From positions 1 to 41,713 of the forward strand of contig CAJEXL010000016.1 of assembly GCA_903994365.1 (NCBI GenBank): DNA of 41,713 bases, read 5' to 3'. The notes beneath the pieces were generated by a model, which ran no database searches, had not been told where the DNA came from, and saw only the letters and a list, made by a program, of their open reading frames with translations. The translations under genes were made by a program, and so were the position numbers. Origin of the DNA: an uncultured Chlorobiaceae bacterium. GTDB lineage: Bacteria; Bacteroidota; Chlorobiia; Chlorobiales; Chlorobiaceae. Below are positions 17,344 to 26,354 of this stretch, piece by piece (position 1 is the first letter of the stretch; every line of letters starts with the position of its first letter).

Positions 17344-18039
17344 ATGAATGATAGGTCATCCCTGATGAAGTTTTTCTATATGTTAGGCATGGAACGTATC
17401 TCATGGGCATGTCGCAGGCTATATTGCCCCGTTTCTAAATCAGCGCTGGTTCTGGAGGTCGGTTCAGGTGGTAATCCATACCCAAGGGCTAATGTGCTCT
17501 TGGATGCATATGAGGAAACGCAAGAGAGGCACTGGGATGCTTTGATTCATGACCGACCAACTGTGTTATCTTTTGGCGAAAATCTCCCCTTCAAGGATAA
17601 ATCATTTGATTATGTGATTGCTGCACATGTATTAGAACATACCCCATATCCGGAGAAGTTTTTAGCAGAGTTACAGCGTGTGTCCCGTGCTGGTTATATT
17701 GAAACACCAGATGCCTTTATGGAACGGATTAATCCCTATATAGACCATAGGCTCGAAGTCACGGTGCGTGATTCAGGTTTAGTTATACGAAAAAAACCGG
17801 CGTGGATTTATGATACCGACTTGGTTGAACTCTACGAAGATCGTGCCAAGGTGATTATTACACGTGAAACGATACCGAAGCATGCGGCTGAATTTCACCT
17901 GCGCTATTTCTGGCATGATAACATCAAGTTCAGTATTGTTAATCCAGAGGTGGATGCAACGTGGACTCCACAAGTTACCCCCCCCCCCCATTTCGCCAGC
18001 AATTTGGTATCAAAGCCAAATGCCGTTTGTTACTGCTGA
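17344..18039 (+). CDS. Methyltransferase, frame broken by a C12 tract
   Basis: SALVLEVGSGGNPYPRANVLLDAYEET is motif I; GENLPFKDKSFDYVIAAHVLEHTPYPEKFLAEL covers motifs II-IV. After about residue 211 the frame enters twelve consecutive C (17978-17989), reads PPPHFASNLVSKPNAVCYC and stops. A different frame immediately after the tract encodes 76 sensible residues to 18218, including a CxxC-x(n)-CxxC pair. The natural protein is therefore probably about 290 residues, and the present frame gives a truncated form. One extra C (C13) or two fewer (C10) would fuse the frames. The core catalytic domain is complete even in the short form. Confidence 0.75.
   Translation: MNDRSSLMKFFYMLGMERISWACRRLYCPVSKSALVLEVGSGGNPYPRANVLLDAYEETQERHWDALIHDRPTVLSFGENLPFKDKSFDYVIAAHVLEHTPYPEKFLAELQRVSRAGYIETPDAFMERINPYIDHRLEVTVRDSGLVIRKKPAWIYDTDLVELYEDRAKVIITRETIPKHAAEFHLRYFWHDNIKFSIVNPEVDATWTPQVTPPPHFASNLVSKPNAVCYC
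17978..17989 (+). repeat. Homopolymeric C12 tract, candidate phase-variation site
   Basis: Twelve C in a row lie inside the coding region of the methyltransferase at 17344. Tracts of this length slip readily during replication. The downstream coding frame is out of phase with the upstream one by a single base, so slippage would switch a long form on or off. Confidence 0.8.
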
Positions 18040-18218
18040 ATCTTATTCGAACATGGTTTTCACAAGGCAGTAGGAATGCTAAGCTGGATATTTTGCCGCT
18101 AATGCACTGTCCTAAATGTCATTCAGAACATCTCGAACGATTGTCAACAGCGAAGATTGTTTGCAAGGGATGCGATGCTCAATACAAAACAGAGAGTAAT
18201 ATTTTCCAAATGCATTAA
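17990..18218 (+). pseudogene. Out-of-frame C-terminal tail with zinc-ribbon-like motif
   Basis: In the frame used by the last two bases of the C tract, this stretch reads FRQQFGIKAKCRLLLLNLIR, then LMHCPKCHSEHLERL and KIVCKGCDAQYK, ending at the stop 18216-18218. Two CxxC pairs about 18 residues apart suggest a small zinc-binding ribbon of Trm112-like appearance. It has no start or ribosome site of its own and continues the methyltransferase at 17344 after a one-base shift. It is listed separately because the present sequence does not fuse the two. Confidence 0.6.
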
Positions 18219-18232
18219 AATATGAGCTTTTA

Positions 18233-19261
18233 TTGATGACCGCCCCTTTTCTCTCTATTTGTATTCCAAGTTATAACAGACCTCGGCAGTTAGGTGAATT
18301 GCTTGTATCCATTGATTGCCATCCAGCCGATATTGAGATTGTTATTTGCGAAGATTCTGCTCCTAAACGGCTTGAGGTAAGGGCTATTGTCAATGCGTTT
18401 ACAAAAACCTCTGCATACACTACCCATTATCAAGAGAATACGATTAATAGAGGTTTTGATGGTAATTTACGCCAATTGGTTGAATGCTCGACCGGTGACT
18501 ACATCATGTTCATGGGTGATGACGATCTTTTTGTGCCCGGTGCTTTAAATCAGTTTCTTGAATTTCTTAAACAAAATCGCGACAAATCCTATGTGCTGCG
18601 CTCTTATTTGACACAGCACCCTGATGGGCGCACAGAGTATTTTCGTTATCTCCAAAAAACCACACTGTTGCCATATAGCGAAGCAACGGTTGCTTGGTTG
18701 TTTAAACGCAGCGTAACCCTTTGCGGGTTTACTATTTCAAGGGCCGAGGGGTTGAAATATGCTACCGCCGACTTGGATGGCACACTGCTCTATCAGGTGT
18801 ATCTTATGGCGCAGGTATGCTTGAGTCAAGATTCGGTTTATTGCGATATTCCTGTGGCGCATGCAGTGCAATCTTTTCGGGAAGATAAGCCGATGTTTGG
18901 CGCGGCTGAAGCGGAAAAAAGTCGTTTTACCGCGGGCAGTGTTTCACATGACAATTCGATCAACTTTACCAAGGCTTACTTTGAGGTTACGGCGTATCTT
19001 GATAAGCAACATGGTACAAATTTAACAAAACTGGTACGTATTGATCTTTCCAAATATTCATACCCTTTTCTTTCCATACAACGCAAACGTGGTATTCTCT
19101 CTTTTTTGCGTTATGCTAAACGCCTTGAAGTCGAAGCGGGTTTTGGCTGTACCGCTTATTACCATATTTATAAATGGGCGCTGGTGCTTTTTGGTGAGCA
19201 GGTTTGCGATAGTCTTATTGTTCAGATAAAACGGACTGTAGGGCATACACCTAATTTTTAG
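18233..19261 (+). CDS. GT2 family glycosyltransferase
   Basis: FLSICIPSYNRPRQLGELLVSI starts the GT-A fold; IVICEDSAPKR and YIMFMGDDDLFVPGAL (about residues 93-108) carry the acidic metal motif. The whole protein parallels the one at 12753, down to NRGFDGNLRQLVE, FLSIQRKRGILSFLRYA and the ending GHTPNF. TTG 18233 and ATG 18236 are adjacent starts; ATG 18236 is more likely. It begins 15 bases after the end of the out-of-frame methyltransferase tail, which fits an operon in which that tail is normally translated. Donor and acceptor unknown. Confidence 0.85.
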   Translation: MMTAPFLSICIPSYNRPRQLGELLVSIDCHPADIEIVICEDSAPKRLEVRAIVNAFTKTSAYTTHYQENTINRGFDGNLRQLVECSTGDYIMFMGDDDLFVPGALNQFLEFLKQNRDKSYVLRSYLTQHPDGRTEYFRYLQKTTLLPYSEATVAWLFKRSVTLCGFTISRAEGLKYATADLDGTLLYQVYLMAQVCLSQDSVYCDIPVAHAVQSFREDKPMFGAAEAEKSRFTAGSVSHDNSINFTKAYFEVTAYLDKQHGTNLTKLVRIDLSKYSYPFLSIQRKRGILSFLRYAKRLEVEAGFGCTAYYHIYKWALVLFGEQVCDSLIVQIKRTVGHTPNF

Positions 19262-19280
19262 CATTGCACATAGATTGTCA

Positions 19281-19711
19281 ATGTCAATAATAATTACATG
19301 CCCCTCTAATCTCCTGAAATATCTCTGTGAACCCATCACAAACGCTCCGTTGTAATTCGTCCATGCGGTTACAACTTCTGATGGCTCATTCAATCTGGTG
19401 AGTCGGTATTGCCTTCTTGCACGAGTTATCACATCATCAACGGTATTTCCCGTTTTGTTGACTACATGCCTGCTGCCAGCGTGGTGTCGTTTGGCGAGGA
19501 GTGGAATTATTTCAACTTTACCGATTTCAGAATCAACTGGCTCAAGCACACGGTGGCCAATCCCTTTGGCTCTATTGGCGCGTTTAAGGGTATATTGATA
19601 GTGAACTCGGAGGGGGGAGGAGACGGTGCCCAGACTCAATGGTTTGCTAAATACGGCGCTCGCCAGTACTCTATTCCCCGGTGTGTTCATTATAATGGAG
19701 CAATTAAGTGA
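19281..19711 (+). pseudogene. Frameshifted remnant of an unidentified polysaccharide-cluster gene
   Basis: ATG 19281 opens MSIIITCPSNLLKYLCEPITNAP and stops after 24 codons. A second frame continues MRLQLLMAHSI near 19370-19395, and a third runs QSGESVLPSCTSYHIINGISRFVDYMP to the end, with FGEEWNYFNFTDFRINW and NPFGSIGAFKGILIVNSEGGG. The last frame ends in TGA overlapping the GTG start of the next gene by 4 bases, as coupled genes in this cluster do. At least two frameshifts separate the pieces. I do not recognise the family. A minus-strand frame over the same DNA looks like a shadow. Confidence 0.5.
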
Positions 19712-20889
19712 AAAAATTCAAGCTATCAACGATAGGTATAGATGCTACGAACATTCGGTGTGGCGGTGGTGTAACCCATCTGGTTGAATTGCTTCGGGCA
19801 CTGCAACCAGTGACTTTTGGCATTGAGCGCGTTGTTGTTTGGGGAAGTACTGCCACTCTAAAAGCACTGGAAGATCGACCTTGGCTGACAAAGCGTAATC
19901 CGCCAGCACTGGATAAAGGCTTGATCGTGCGCACACTGTGGCAGCGTTTTTATTTGTCGCATGCTGGTCGAGATGCCGGATGTGAGGTGTTGTTTTTACC
20001 GGGTGGGAGCTATGCAGGCAATTTTTATCCGGTGGTCACCATGAGCCAGAATCTGCTGCCGTTTGAGATGCGTGAATTGTTGCGTTACGGAGTGTCATTA
20101 CTGACGCTTAAATTACTTCTTTTACGATTGACGCAATCACGCACGTTTCGGCAAACTGCTGGTGTTATTTTTTTAACTGAGTACGCGCGTGAAGCGGTTA
20201 TAAAAGTCACAGGCAAGTTACGAGGCCAATCTTGCATCATACCTCATGGGCTCAATCCTCGTTTTAACATGGCGCCAAAACGGCAACTACTCATCGCAGA
20301 TTACGATGAAGCTCATCCATTTTGTGTGATTTATGTTTCCGTTATCGAACCATACAAGCACCACTGGCATGTTGTTGAGGCGGTTGCAGCATTGCGTAAA
20401 GAGGGATTACCAGTTGTGCTTGACTTGGTCGGCCCGTCTTATCCACCAGCACTGAAACGTTTTAATGCAGCCTTTTCTCGCGAGGATGCTGCTCATCAAT
20501 GGGTGCGTTACCATGGAGCCATACCATTTGATAAATTGCATCATAACTATGCAGAGGCCGATATCGGTTTGTTTGCTTCGAGTTGCGAGAATATGCCTAA
20601 TATACTGCTGGAGACCATGGCTGCCGGTTTGCCAATTGCCTGCTCTCGGAAGGGTCCCATGCCCGACATGCTCGGAGACGCAGGTCTCTATTTTGATCCT
20701 GAAAAACCTGCTGAAATTGCTGCTGCGTTGCGTGAATTGATCTCTTCCCCTGAGTTGCGGATGAGGCTGGCGCAGGCGAGTTATGAGCGAGCCCAGCAAT
20801 ATTCATGGCAGCGATGTGCGGATGAAACCTTTGGATTTTTAGCTGAAATAGCTCAACAAAAGATTGCAAAGATAAAAAGAGATATTTAA
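19708..20889 (+). CDS. GT4 family glycosyltransferase
   Basis: The N-terminal half has STIGIDATNIRCGGGVTHLVELLRAL, typical of group 1 transferases. The C-terminal half has VIYVSVIEPYKHHWHVVEAVAAL, then ADIGLFASSCENMPNILLETMAAGLPIACS (about residues 283-312), the EX7E-like donor site. Length 393 is normal. The start is GTG 19708, overlapping the stop of the upstream remnant. The last codons GAT ATT TAA share 8 bases with the beginning of the decayed fnlA copy. It probably once directly preceded a working fnlA. Sugar specificity cannot be read. Confidence 0.85.
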   Translation: MKKFKLSTIGIDATNIRCGGGVTHLVELLRALQPVTFGIERVVVWGSTATLKALEDRPWLTKRNPPALDKGLIVRTLWQRFYLSHAGRDAGCEVLFLPGGSYAGNFYPVVTMSQNLLPFEMRELLRYGVSLLTLKLLLLRLTQSRTFRQTAGVIFLTEYAREAVIKVTGKLRGQSCIIPHGLNPRFNMAPKRQLLIADYDEAHPFCVIYVSVIEPYKHHWHVVEAVAALRKEGLPVVLDLVGPSYPPALKRFNAAFSREDAAHQWVRYHGAIPFDKLHHNYAEADIGLFASSCENMPNILLETMAAGLPIACSRKGPMPDMLGDAGLYFDPEKPAEIAAALRELISSPELRMRLAQASYERAQQYSWQRCADETFGFLAEIAQQKIAKIKRDI

Positions 20890-20912
20890 GAAAAAAACAC
20901 TATTGATTTCTA

Positions 20913-22129
20913 GTGTCACGTCACGCATCAATTGACGGATAAAGATGCAGCAGTTTGATTCTCGCCTTTTCTGCTGTGAAACCCCACTTGATCGTCGATT
21001 TTTTGTTGTTTCGTGCCTGCTCCCATGCTGAAACTTGTGACCGGACTTCTGCAATTGTATCAATCCGTCGATTGAGGCACTGGTTCGATAACACTCTCAA
21101 TTCTATCTCTACCATATTCAGCCAGCTTCCGTGTTTTGGGGTGTACACAAATTCGAATCTATCCAATAACGCTTTTTCTTTCTTAGGGTTAAATGCATGA
21201 TACAGTGAGCCGGGCTCATGCGTATTGAGATTATCCATCACCAGCGTAATCCGTTCTGCGTGCTTGTACTGTTTGGCAATTTCTTCAAGAAATATTGACC
21301 CAGTCATATCGTTTTCTGCTTGAGGTTACTCGAACCATCCGTTTTCCAACCAAGGGCTCATTGGCTATGAAAATATTACAGGTACCTCTCCGGCTGTATT
21401 CGTAATCATATCGGGCAAGTTGACCCGGTTTTGCTGGCACTGGTTTTCTTGCCTCTGCAATCAACTGCTTGGGCGACTCATCCATACAGACGACTGGATA
21501 CAATGGATCATAGGGTTGCTTGTACACGTCCAGAACCATCTCCATGTGTGCTACAAAATTACCATCACTGAGCGGAGGAATCACCCATCCTTCTTGCTTC
21601 CAGGGCTTAAGGACGTTTTTTTTAACACTCGCCGAACGGTCTCGTAGGAAATATCTTCAACATAGTTCAGTTCAACTGCCTTGTCGGCAAGCAATCTTAA
21701 TGTCCATCGTTTATGACCTTTAGGTGCTTCGGAACAGCTCATTGCTATCAGATGTGCTTCAAGGTCGCCATCAGCTTTTCGCTTATATACACGGGTTGAA
21801 GGTTTGCCGGTAAGTGCCATGTCGATGCCCTCTTCTACAAATCGCTTTTTAACCCGGTCTATCGTTTTCATGCTGACATTCAGAACACGAGCAATGGTTT
21901 CATTGATTGACCGTTCTTTCTGGTATTTGCCTTCATCACAAGCAAGTAAAATTAAGGCGTTCAAAACCGTTTGAGCTGCATGCTTTCCTCTGCTGCTTAA
22001 GGCATCGAGTTCCTGCCGCTCTTCCAATGTCAGGGTGACTTTGTACTTCTTCATATCCAATCCTTTTTTGGTTGATTATGAAGAACAATAGACAGCTATT
22101 CGTACGTCTTTCTATACGTGACATGGCAC
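20913..22129 (-). mobile_element. IS630-family element, copy 1
   Basis: The element is flanked by TA on both sides (20911-20912 and 22130-22131), the IS630/Tc1 target. Its ends match as imperfect inverted repeats (GTGTCACGTCACG against GTGCCATGTCACG). Removing it rejoins the fnlA copy in frame at ATT TCT AGT GGC. Transposase on the minus strand. Confidence 0.85.
20921..22060 (-). pseudogene. IS630-family transposase in three frames
   Basis: Translation starts at 22060 with an HTH-containing N-terminus (YKVTLTLEERQELDALSSRG, NVSMKTIDRVKKRF). At the run of eight A (T8 on the plus strand, 21616-21623) a shift of -1 leads into NVLKPWKQEGWVIPPLSDGNF, then VCMDESPKQL (first Asp). A second break at 21299-21301, one extra base after YDW, is needed to reach IFLEEIAKQ, VMDNLNTHEPGSLY (second Asp) and GSWLNMVEIELRVL (Glu). 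The first shift may be programmed, as known for some IS630 elements; the second looks like a true mutation, so this copy is probably dead. Confidence 0.8.
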
Positions 22130-22247
22130 TAGTGGCACAGGCTCATTTGTTAACGCTTTGCTTCGTCGCTTTCTTGATAATGATATTAAGAAAATTAGAA
22201 TTTCAGCCGTGATGAAAAGAAGCAGGATGATATGCAAAAACGCTATA

Positions 22248-23366
22248 ATTCCATTTCTAAAACAAAAGTGTTATAATATACCCTAAAAGGAGGTGGGTAT
22301 ATGGCACGACCAGCAAGTGGTAAGGAGGTTTTGGAAAAGGCAAAGGAAACATTGGCAAATGCTCGAACTGTAGAAGAGCTGCGCCAGGCACAAGCGGTGG
22401 TCTTGCCACTGGAATACGGTTTTTCTATTGACCAAGTGGCCGCTGTCTTGGGTATTTCAAAGGGTTGGGCCTGTCAATTGAGGAGGCGTTTTATACAGGC
22501 CGGTGGTCTGCCAGCAGAAACAAAACCAAAGCGGGGTGGACGGCATCGGGAAATTATGAGCAAAGAGGAAGAGGCAGCCTTTCTTGCTCCTTTTTTTGAT
22601 AAAGCGATCCATGGCGGCATATTGATTGTCGGCGAGATCAAGAGTGCTCTGGACAAACGAATGGGCCGTAAAACGGCACTTGCTTCGACCTATAATCTTC
22701 TGCACAGGAATAACTGGCGGAAGCTTGCGCCGGACAAGAGACATACGAAAACTGATGTCGACACGCAGTTAGAGTGGAAAAAAAACTCCCAGACCTCCTC
22801 TCCCTGATCAACACGGAGTGGCCTGGCACCAACCCACTTCGGGTAATGTTTCAGGATGAAGCACGTTTTGGCCGTATTACCGACACGCGACGATGCTGGT
22901 GTCCGCGACCGGTTCGCCCGCTGTGTATGGCCATGGTGACCCAAGAGTACACCTATGCTTATGCAGCCGTATCGGTGAGAGATGGGGCGCTTGACACGTT
23001 GATCCTGCCGACTGTCAACAGCCGATGTATGCAGATATTTCTTGATGAAATATCGTCCAGGTATTCTGAAGATAGAATAGTGATGATATTGGATGGGGCT
23101 GGTTGGCACAAGTCGTCCACATTAAAAACTCCGAAAAATATGCGTCTGATTTCATTGCCACCTTATTCGCCGGAACTCAATCCAGTCGAGCACTTGTGGG
23201 ATGAACTTCGTGAGAAAGCTTTTGGGAATGTAGTCTTCAACAGCTTGCATGCTCTTTAAGACCATTTAGAAGCCTCGTTAAGGGTGATGGAAAATGATAC
23301 ACCAAGAGTCCATTCCATCGTCGCGTGGCCTTGGATTATGAGTTCATTATTGATTTAGAAATGGAA
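22248..23366 (+). mobile_element. IS630-family element, copy 2 (different subtype)
   Basis: TA dinucleotides flank the element (22246-22247 and 23367-23368), and its ends ATTCCATTTCTAAA / TTTAGAAATGGAA are inverted repeats. Removing it restores CGC TAT AAC AAC CCC, which matches the KYNNP codons of intact fnlA. It is unrelated at sequence level to copy 1. Confidence 0.85.
22301..23259 (+). pseudogene. IS630-family transposase with A8 frameshift site and late stop
   Basis: The upstream frame (22301-22807) encodes the HTH domain (FSIDQVAAVLGISKGWACQLRRRF). At eight A (22778-22785) a -1 shift passes from EWKK into KLPDLLSLINTEWPG and the DDE domain: FQDEARFG, MILDGAGWH, then NPVEHLWDELREKAF. 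A8 followed by C is a plausible slippery site, so the shift may be programmed. TAA at 23257-23259 then interrupts before DHLEASLRVMENDTPRVHSI, the expected family C-terminus, which stays open to the right end. Loss of about 35 residues probably inactivates it. AAGGAGGTGG upstream of ATG 22301 is a strong ribosome site. Confidence 0.8.
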
Positions 23367-24253
23367 TAACAACCCCAAGCTAAAATTTTTACATAGGCGA
23401 TGAGCACGATTATCAGTCGGTTTTGAACGCCGTGCGTGGTGTTGATTAAATCTTTCATGCGGCGTTTCTTAGAGGCAGGTTTCTTTTTGCGAGTTTTACC
23501 ATCTTGAGGCGGTAAAAACTAATGTGCTGGGGACGGAGAATGTGCTTGAGGTTGCCATTACTTGTGGGGTGAAACGGGTTGTATGCTTAAGCACGGACAA
23601 GGCGGTTTATCCTATCAATGCGATGGGGATTTCGAAGGCGATGATGGAGAAGGTGATTGTTGCCAAGACGCGCAGCAGCGAGGCAACGGTGATTTGTGCT
23701 ACAAGGTATGGTAATGTGATGGCTTCGCATGGGTCGGTTATCCCTCTTTTTGTTGATCAGATTCGTGCAGGGAGGCCGTTAACTATTACGGATCCTTCGA
23801 TGAAGCGCTTTATGATGACGCTTGATGATGCTGTTGATTTGGTGCTCTATGCTTTTGAGCATGGTACCCCAGGAGAAATTTTTGTGCAAAAGGCTCCTGC
23901 GGCAACTATAGAGACCCTGGTACAGTCGTTGATTGCGTTGATGGGTGTTCCTGATCATGAAATAATGGTGATTAGGACGCGCCATGGCGAAAAGTTGTAC
24001 GAATCATTGCTGACGCGTGAGGAGATGGCTTGTGCCAGAGATTTGGGAGGCTATTATTGTATTCCTCCTGATTTGCGTGATTTGAATTATGGTAAGTTTG
24101 TTGAGCAGGGTGATGTAAGGATTGCCGGAGCAGTGGACTATAACTCTCACAATACCAAAAGATTGGATGTTGAGGGTATGAAAGCCTTGTTGATGAAGCT
24201 ATCCTTTATGCAGGCTCTTGTTCATGGCGAGTATGTTCCTCTGGATGCCTGAT

Positions 24254-24810
24254 ATGCGCGTTTTGATAACGGGCTCACAAGGCATTATCGATAAAAATCA
24301 GGTAGTCCGCCTAAGGGAACTGCCGGGTTACGAAGTTGTTTGCTTTTAGCGTGGTGTAGGTTTGGCTGTTCAGGCAGGCAAGGTTGCTCAGGCAGACGCG
24401 GTGGTGCACTTGGCTGTTGAAAATCGCCCGAAAAATGAGGCTGATTTTGAATCAGGTAATGTCGCATTGCCCTGGCGCTATGTGATGCCATTCAGGCCTC
24501 CGGCCGGAAGATTCCGCTTATTCTGGCCTCTTCTCTTCAGGCTGAGCGTTCCAATCCCTATGGGCTGAGCAAGCGGGCCGCCGAAAAGGCTGTTGAGGAG
24601 GTTGCTGCAAGCACCGGGAATCCTGGGGTAATTTACTGTTTGCCGGGAGTGTTCGGCAAGTGGTACAAGCCTAACTATAATTCGGTGGTAGCTACGTTTT
24701 GTTATAACACAGCTTTTAATCTGCCTCTTCAGATTAATGATCCCTCTGCACGGTTGCGTCTTGTTTATGTCGATGTTGTGGTCTCTGAATTTCTGCTTTA
24801 CCTTAGTTTT
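24254..24810 (+). pseudogene. fnlB: Decayed, truncated copy of fnlB
   Basis: The DNA aligns base by base with the start of the intact fnlB at 30296: MRVLITGSQGIIDKN against [15 protein letters not shown]. It meets TAG after VVCF (TGC TTT TAG) and has further frame breaks. The match continues through [17 protein letters not shown] and [15 protein letters not shown], in other frames, and fades near 24806 at the equivalent of intact position about 30850. The second half of the gene, including the cupin domain, is absent. With the decayed fnlA before it, this forms a dead duplicate of the fnlA-fnlB pair. Confidence 0.85.
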
Positions 24811-24863
24811 GTTCCATAGTTTTTAGACTGTAGCAAAAAAAGGGAAATTATTAAAGGAAAATA

Positions 24864-26333
24864 ATGAAAATAGGGCTTGTATACTTTGATATAAATACTG
24901 GGTATTATCCAGTTTTTCATCATGGCTTGGCTTATATAGTAGGGGCATTAAAGTCGGATAATCATAACGTATTTTTAATTCACTTAACTAGTGATGCGAA
25001 TATAGATTCTGCGATTAATTTATTGCAAACAGAGCGTCCTGATTTAATTGCATTATCCTTTACGACAAATCAGAAGAAATATGTCCATAATTATTTTGAA
25101 AAGGGTGGTGGTTTTTTAGGATTTACTGTTGCTGGCGGAACTCATGCCACATTGTTAAAGGAGCAGGTGTTCGATGAATTTAGTTTAATTGACGGAATAT
25201 GTGTTGGTGAAGGGGAATTCCCTCTCAAAGAACTATGCAATAAAATAGATGAAGGTAATAATATATTTTCCACGTCAAGTTTTATTTTTAAGGTTGAAAA
25301 TAAAGTAATCAGTAATTCTATATTCCCTTTACAAGAACTAGATAGCTTTCCATTCCCTGATTATTCAATATTTGATTATAATAAGATAATTTCGGAATGC
25401 GGCGGCATGTTTCCAATGATGCTTGGACGTGGCTGTCCATATAACTGTTCTTATTGCAGCAACCATGCCATAAAAAATGTTTATCCCAATAAGAATAAGT
25501 ATGTTCGATTCCCATCACCAACTCGTTCGATAGATATAATAAAGAATAACTTAAGAATATATCCAAGTGCAAAAAAAATAACATTTTCGGATGATACATT
25601 TACGCTAAATTCTATATGGTTATCTGATTTTTGTAAGATGTATAAAAAGGAAATTAACTTGCCCTTTATTTGTAACGCACGTGTTGAGACAATAACTGAA
25701 GCTGTTGCATTAGATCTTAGTAATGCTGGTTGTATATCTGTTAATTTTGGAGTAGAATCAGGAAGTGAATGGTTAAGAAAATCAATTTTGAATAGGAATC
25801 ACTCAAACGACGTGATTATTAGCGCGTTTAAAGTATTGCATAAACACGGAATAGACACGTTCTCTTTTAATATGGTTGGATTGCCTTTTGAGACAAATGA
25901 AATGGCAAAAGAAACTTTAAATTTGAATCGCTTATTAAAGCCAGATTTTGGGATATGTTCATATTTTTTTCCTTATCCAGGAACTAGATTGCATGCGTTA
26001 TGTGTAGAGTTTAATTTATTGAAAAGTAATATCGATAGTATATCAGGATATTTTGAATCTCCTTGCATTAAAAATATATTTATTTCAGATAACGAGATTA
26101 TTAAAAGCCAGGAGCAATTAAGGGCATTCTTCTATTCTCGGTTACTTGTGTCAAAAATAAAAATACCGCCATATTTTGAAACGACATTAACTAATATCCT
26201 TTTAATGTTACATAAGCCAATTGCATATTTGTTGAATCCAGTATCTAAGAATAAACTGATATTAAATTTCAGAATGATTTTGAGAAAATATGCAATTCGT
26301 AATCTTTTGGGCAAACAATCAGCTAAGACCTAA
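24864..26333 (+). CDS. B12-binding-domain radical SAM protein
   Basis: Residues 1-130 form a cobalamin-binding-like Rossmann domain (LVYFDINTGYYPVFHHGLAY ... FTVAGGTHATLLKEQVF ... ICVGEGEFPLKEL). The radical SAM core follows, with the CxxxCxxC cluster motif at Cys191, Cys195 and Cys198 (GRGCPYNCSYCSNHA), then ITFSDDTFTLN and SVNFGVESGSEWLRKSIL. The 489-residue size is normal for B12-binding radical SAM enzymes, which catalyse difficult methylations or rearrangements. Such enzymes occur in antibiotic and sugar-lipid pathways. The substrate is unknown. It is the first gene of an AT-rich cassette; ATG 24864 is preceded by AAAGGAAA. Confidence 0.85.
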   Translation: MKIGLVYFDINTGYYPVFHHGLAYIVGALKSDNHNVFLIHLTSDANIDSAINLLQTERPDLIALSFTTNQKKYVHNYFEKGGGFLGFTVAGGTHATLLKEQVFDEFSLIDGICVGEGEFPLKELCNKIDEGNNIFSTSSFIFKVENKVISNSIFPLQELDSFPFPDYSIFDYNKIISECGGMFPMMLGRGCPYNCSYCSNHAIKNVYPNKNKYVRFPSPTRSIDIIKNNLRIYPSAKKITFSDDTFTLNSIWLSDFCKMYKKEINLPFICNARVETITEAVALDLSNAGCISVNFGVESGSEWLRKSILNRNHSNDVIISAFKVLHKHGIDTFSFNMVGLPFETNEMAKETLNLNRLLKPDFGICSYFFPYPGTRLHALCVEFNLLKSNIDSISGYFESPCIKNIFISDNEIIKSQEQLRAFFYSRLLVSKIKIPPYFETTLTNILLMLHKPIAYLLNPVSKNKLILNFRMILRKYAIRNLLGKQSAKT

Positions 26334-26354
26334 TTGTGAAATAATTATAATCTT

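Larger units (their letters stand above)
20882..24252 (+). pseudogene. fnlA: Decayed copy of fnlA, split by two IS630-family insertions
   Basis: Three pieces (20882-20912, 22130-22247, 23367-24252) join into one gene aligned to the intact fnlA at 29266. The first codon is ATA (20882-20884) where the intact gene has ATG. Piece 1 reads to LLIS, piece 2 starts SGTGSFVNALLRRFLDNDIKK and loses one T before SRDEKK; piece 3 begins NNPKLKF and soon meets TGA and further stops. From 23524 to the end the frame is open again (LGTENVLEVAITCGVKRVVCLSTDK) and is nearly identical to the intact gene. Lost start, frameshift, stops and two insertions make it clearly non-functional. Confidence 0.9.

Noticed and set aside
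19058..19690. 210-residue minus-strand open frame over the end of the GT2 and the remnant
   Set aside because: The plus strand shows better coding sense in this region (GT2 end and FGEEWNYFNFTDF remnant), and the minus frame has no recognisable domain or upstream ribosome site.
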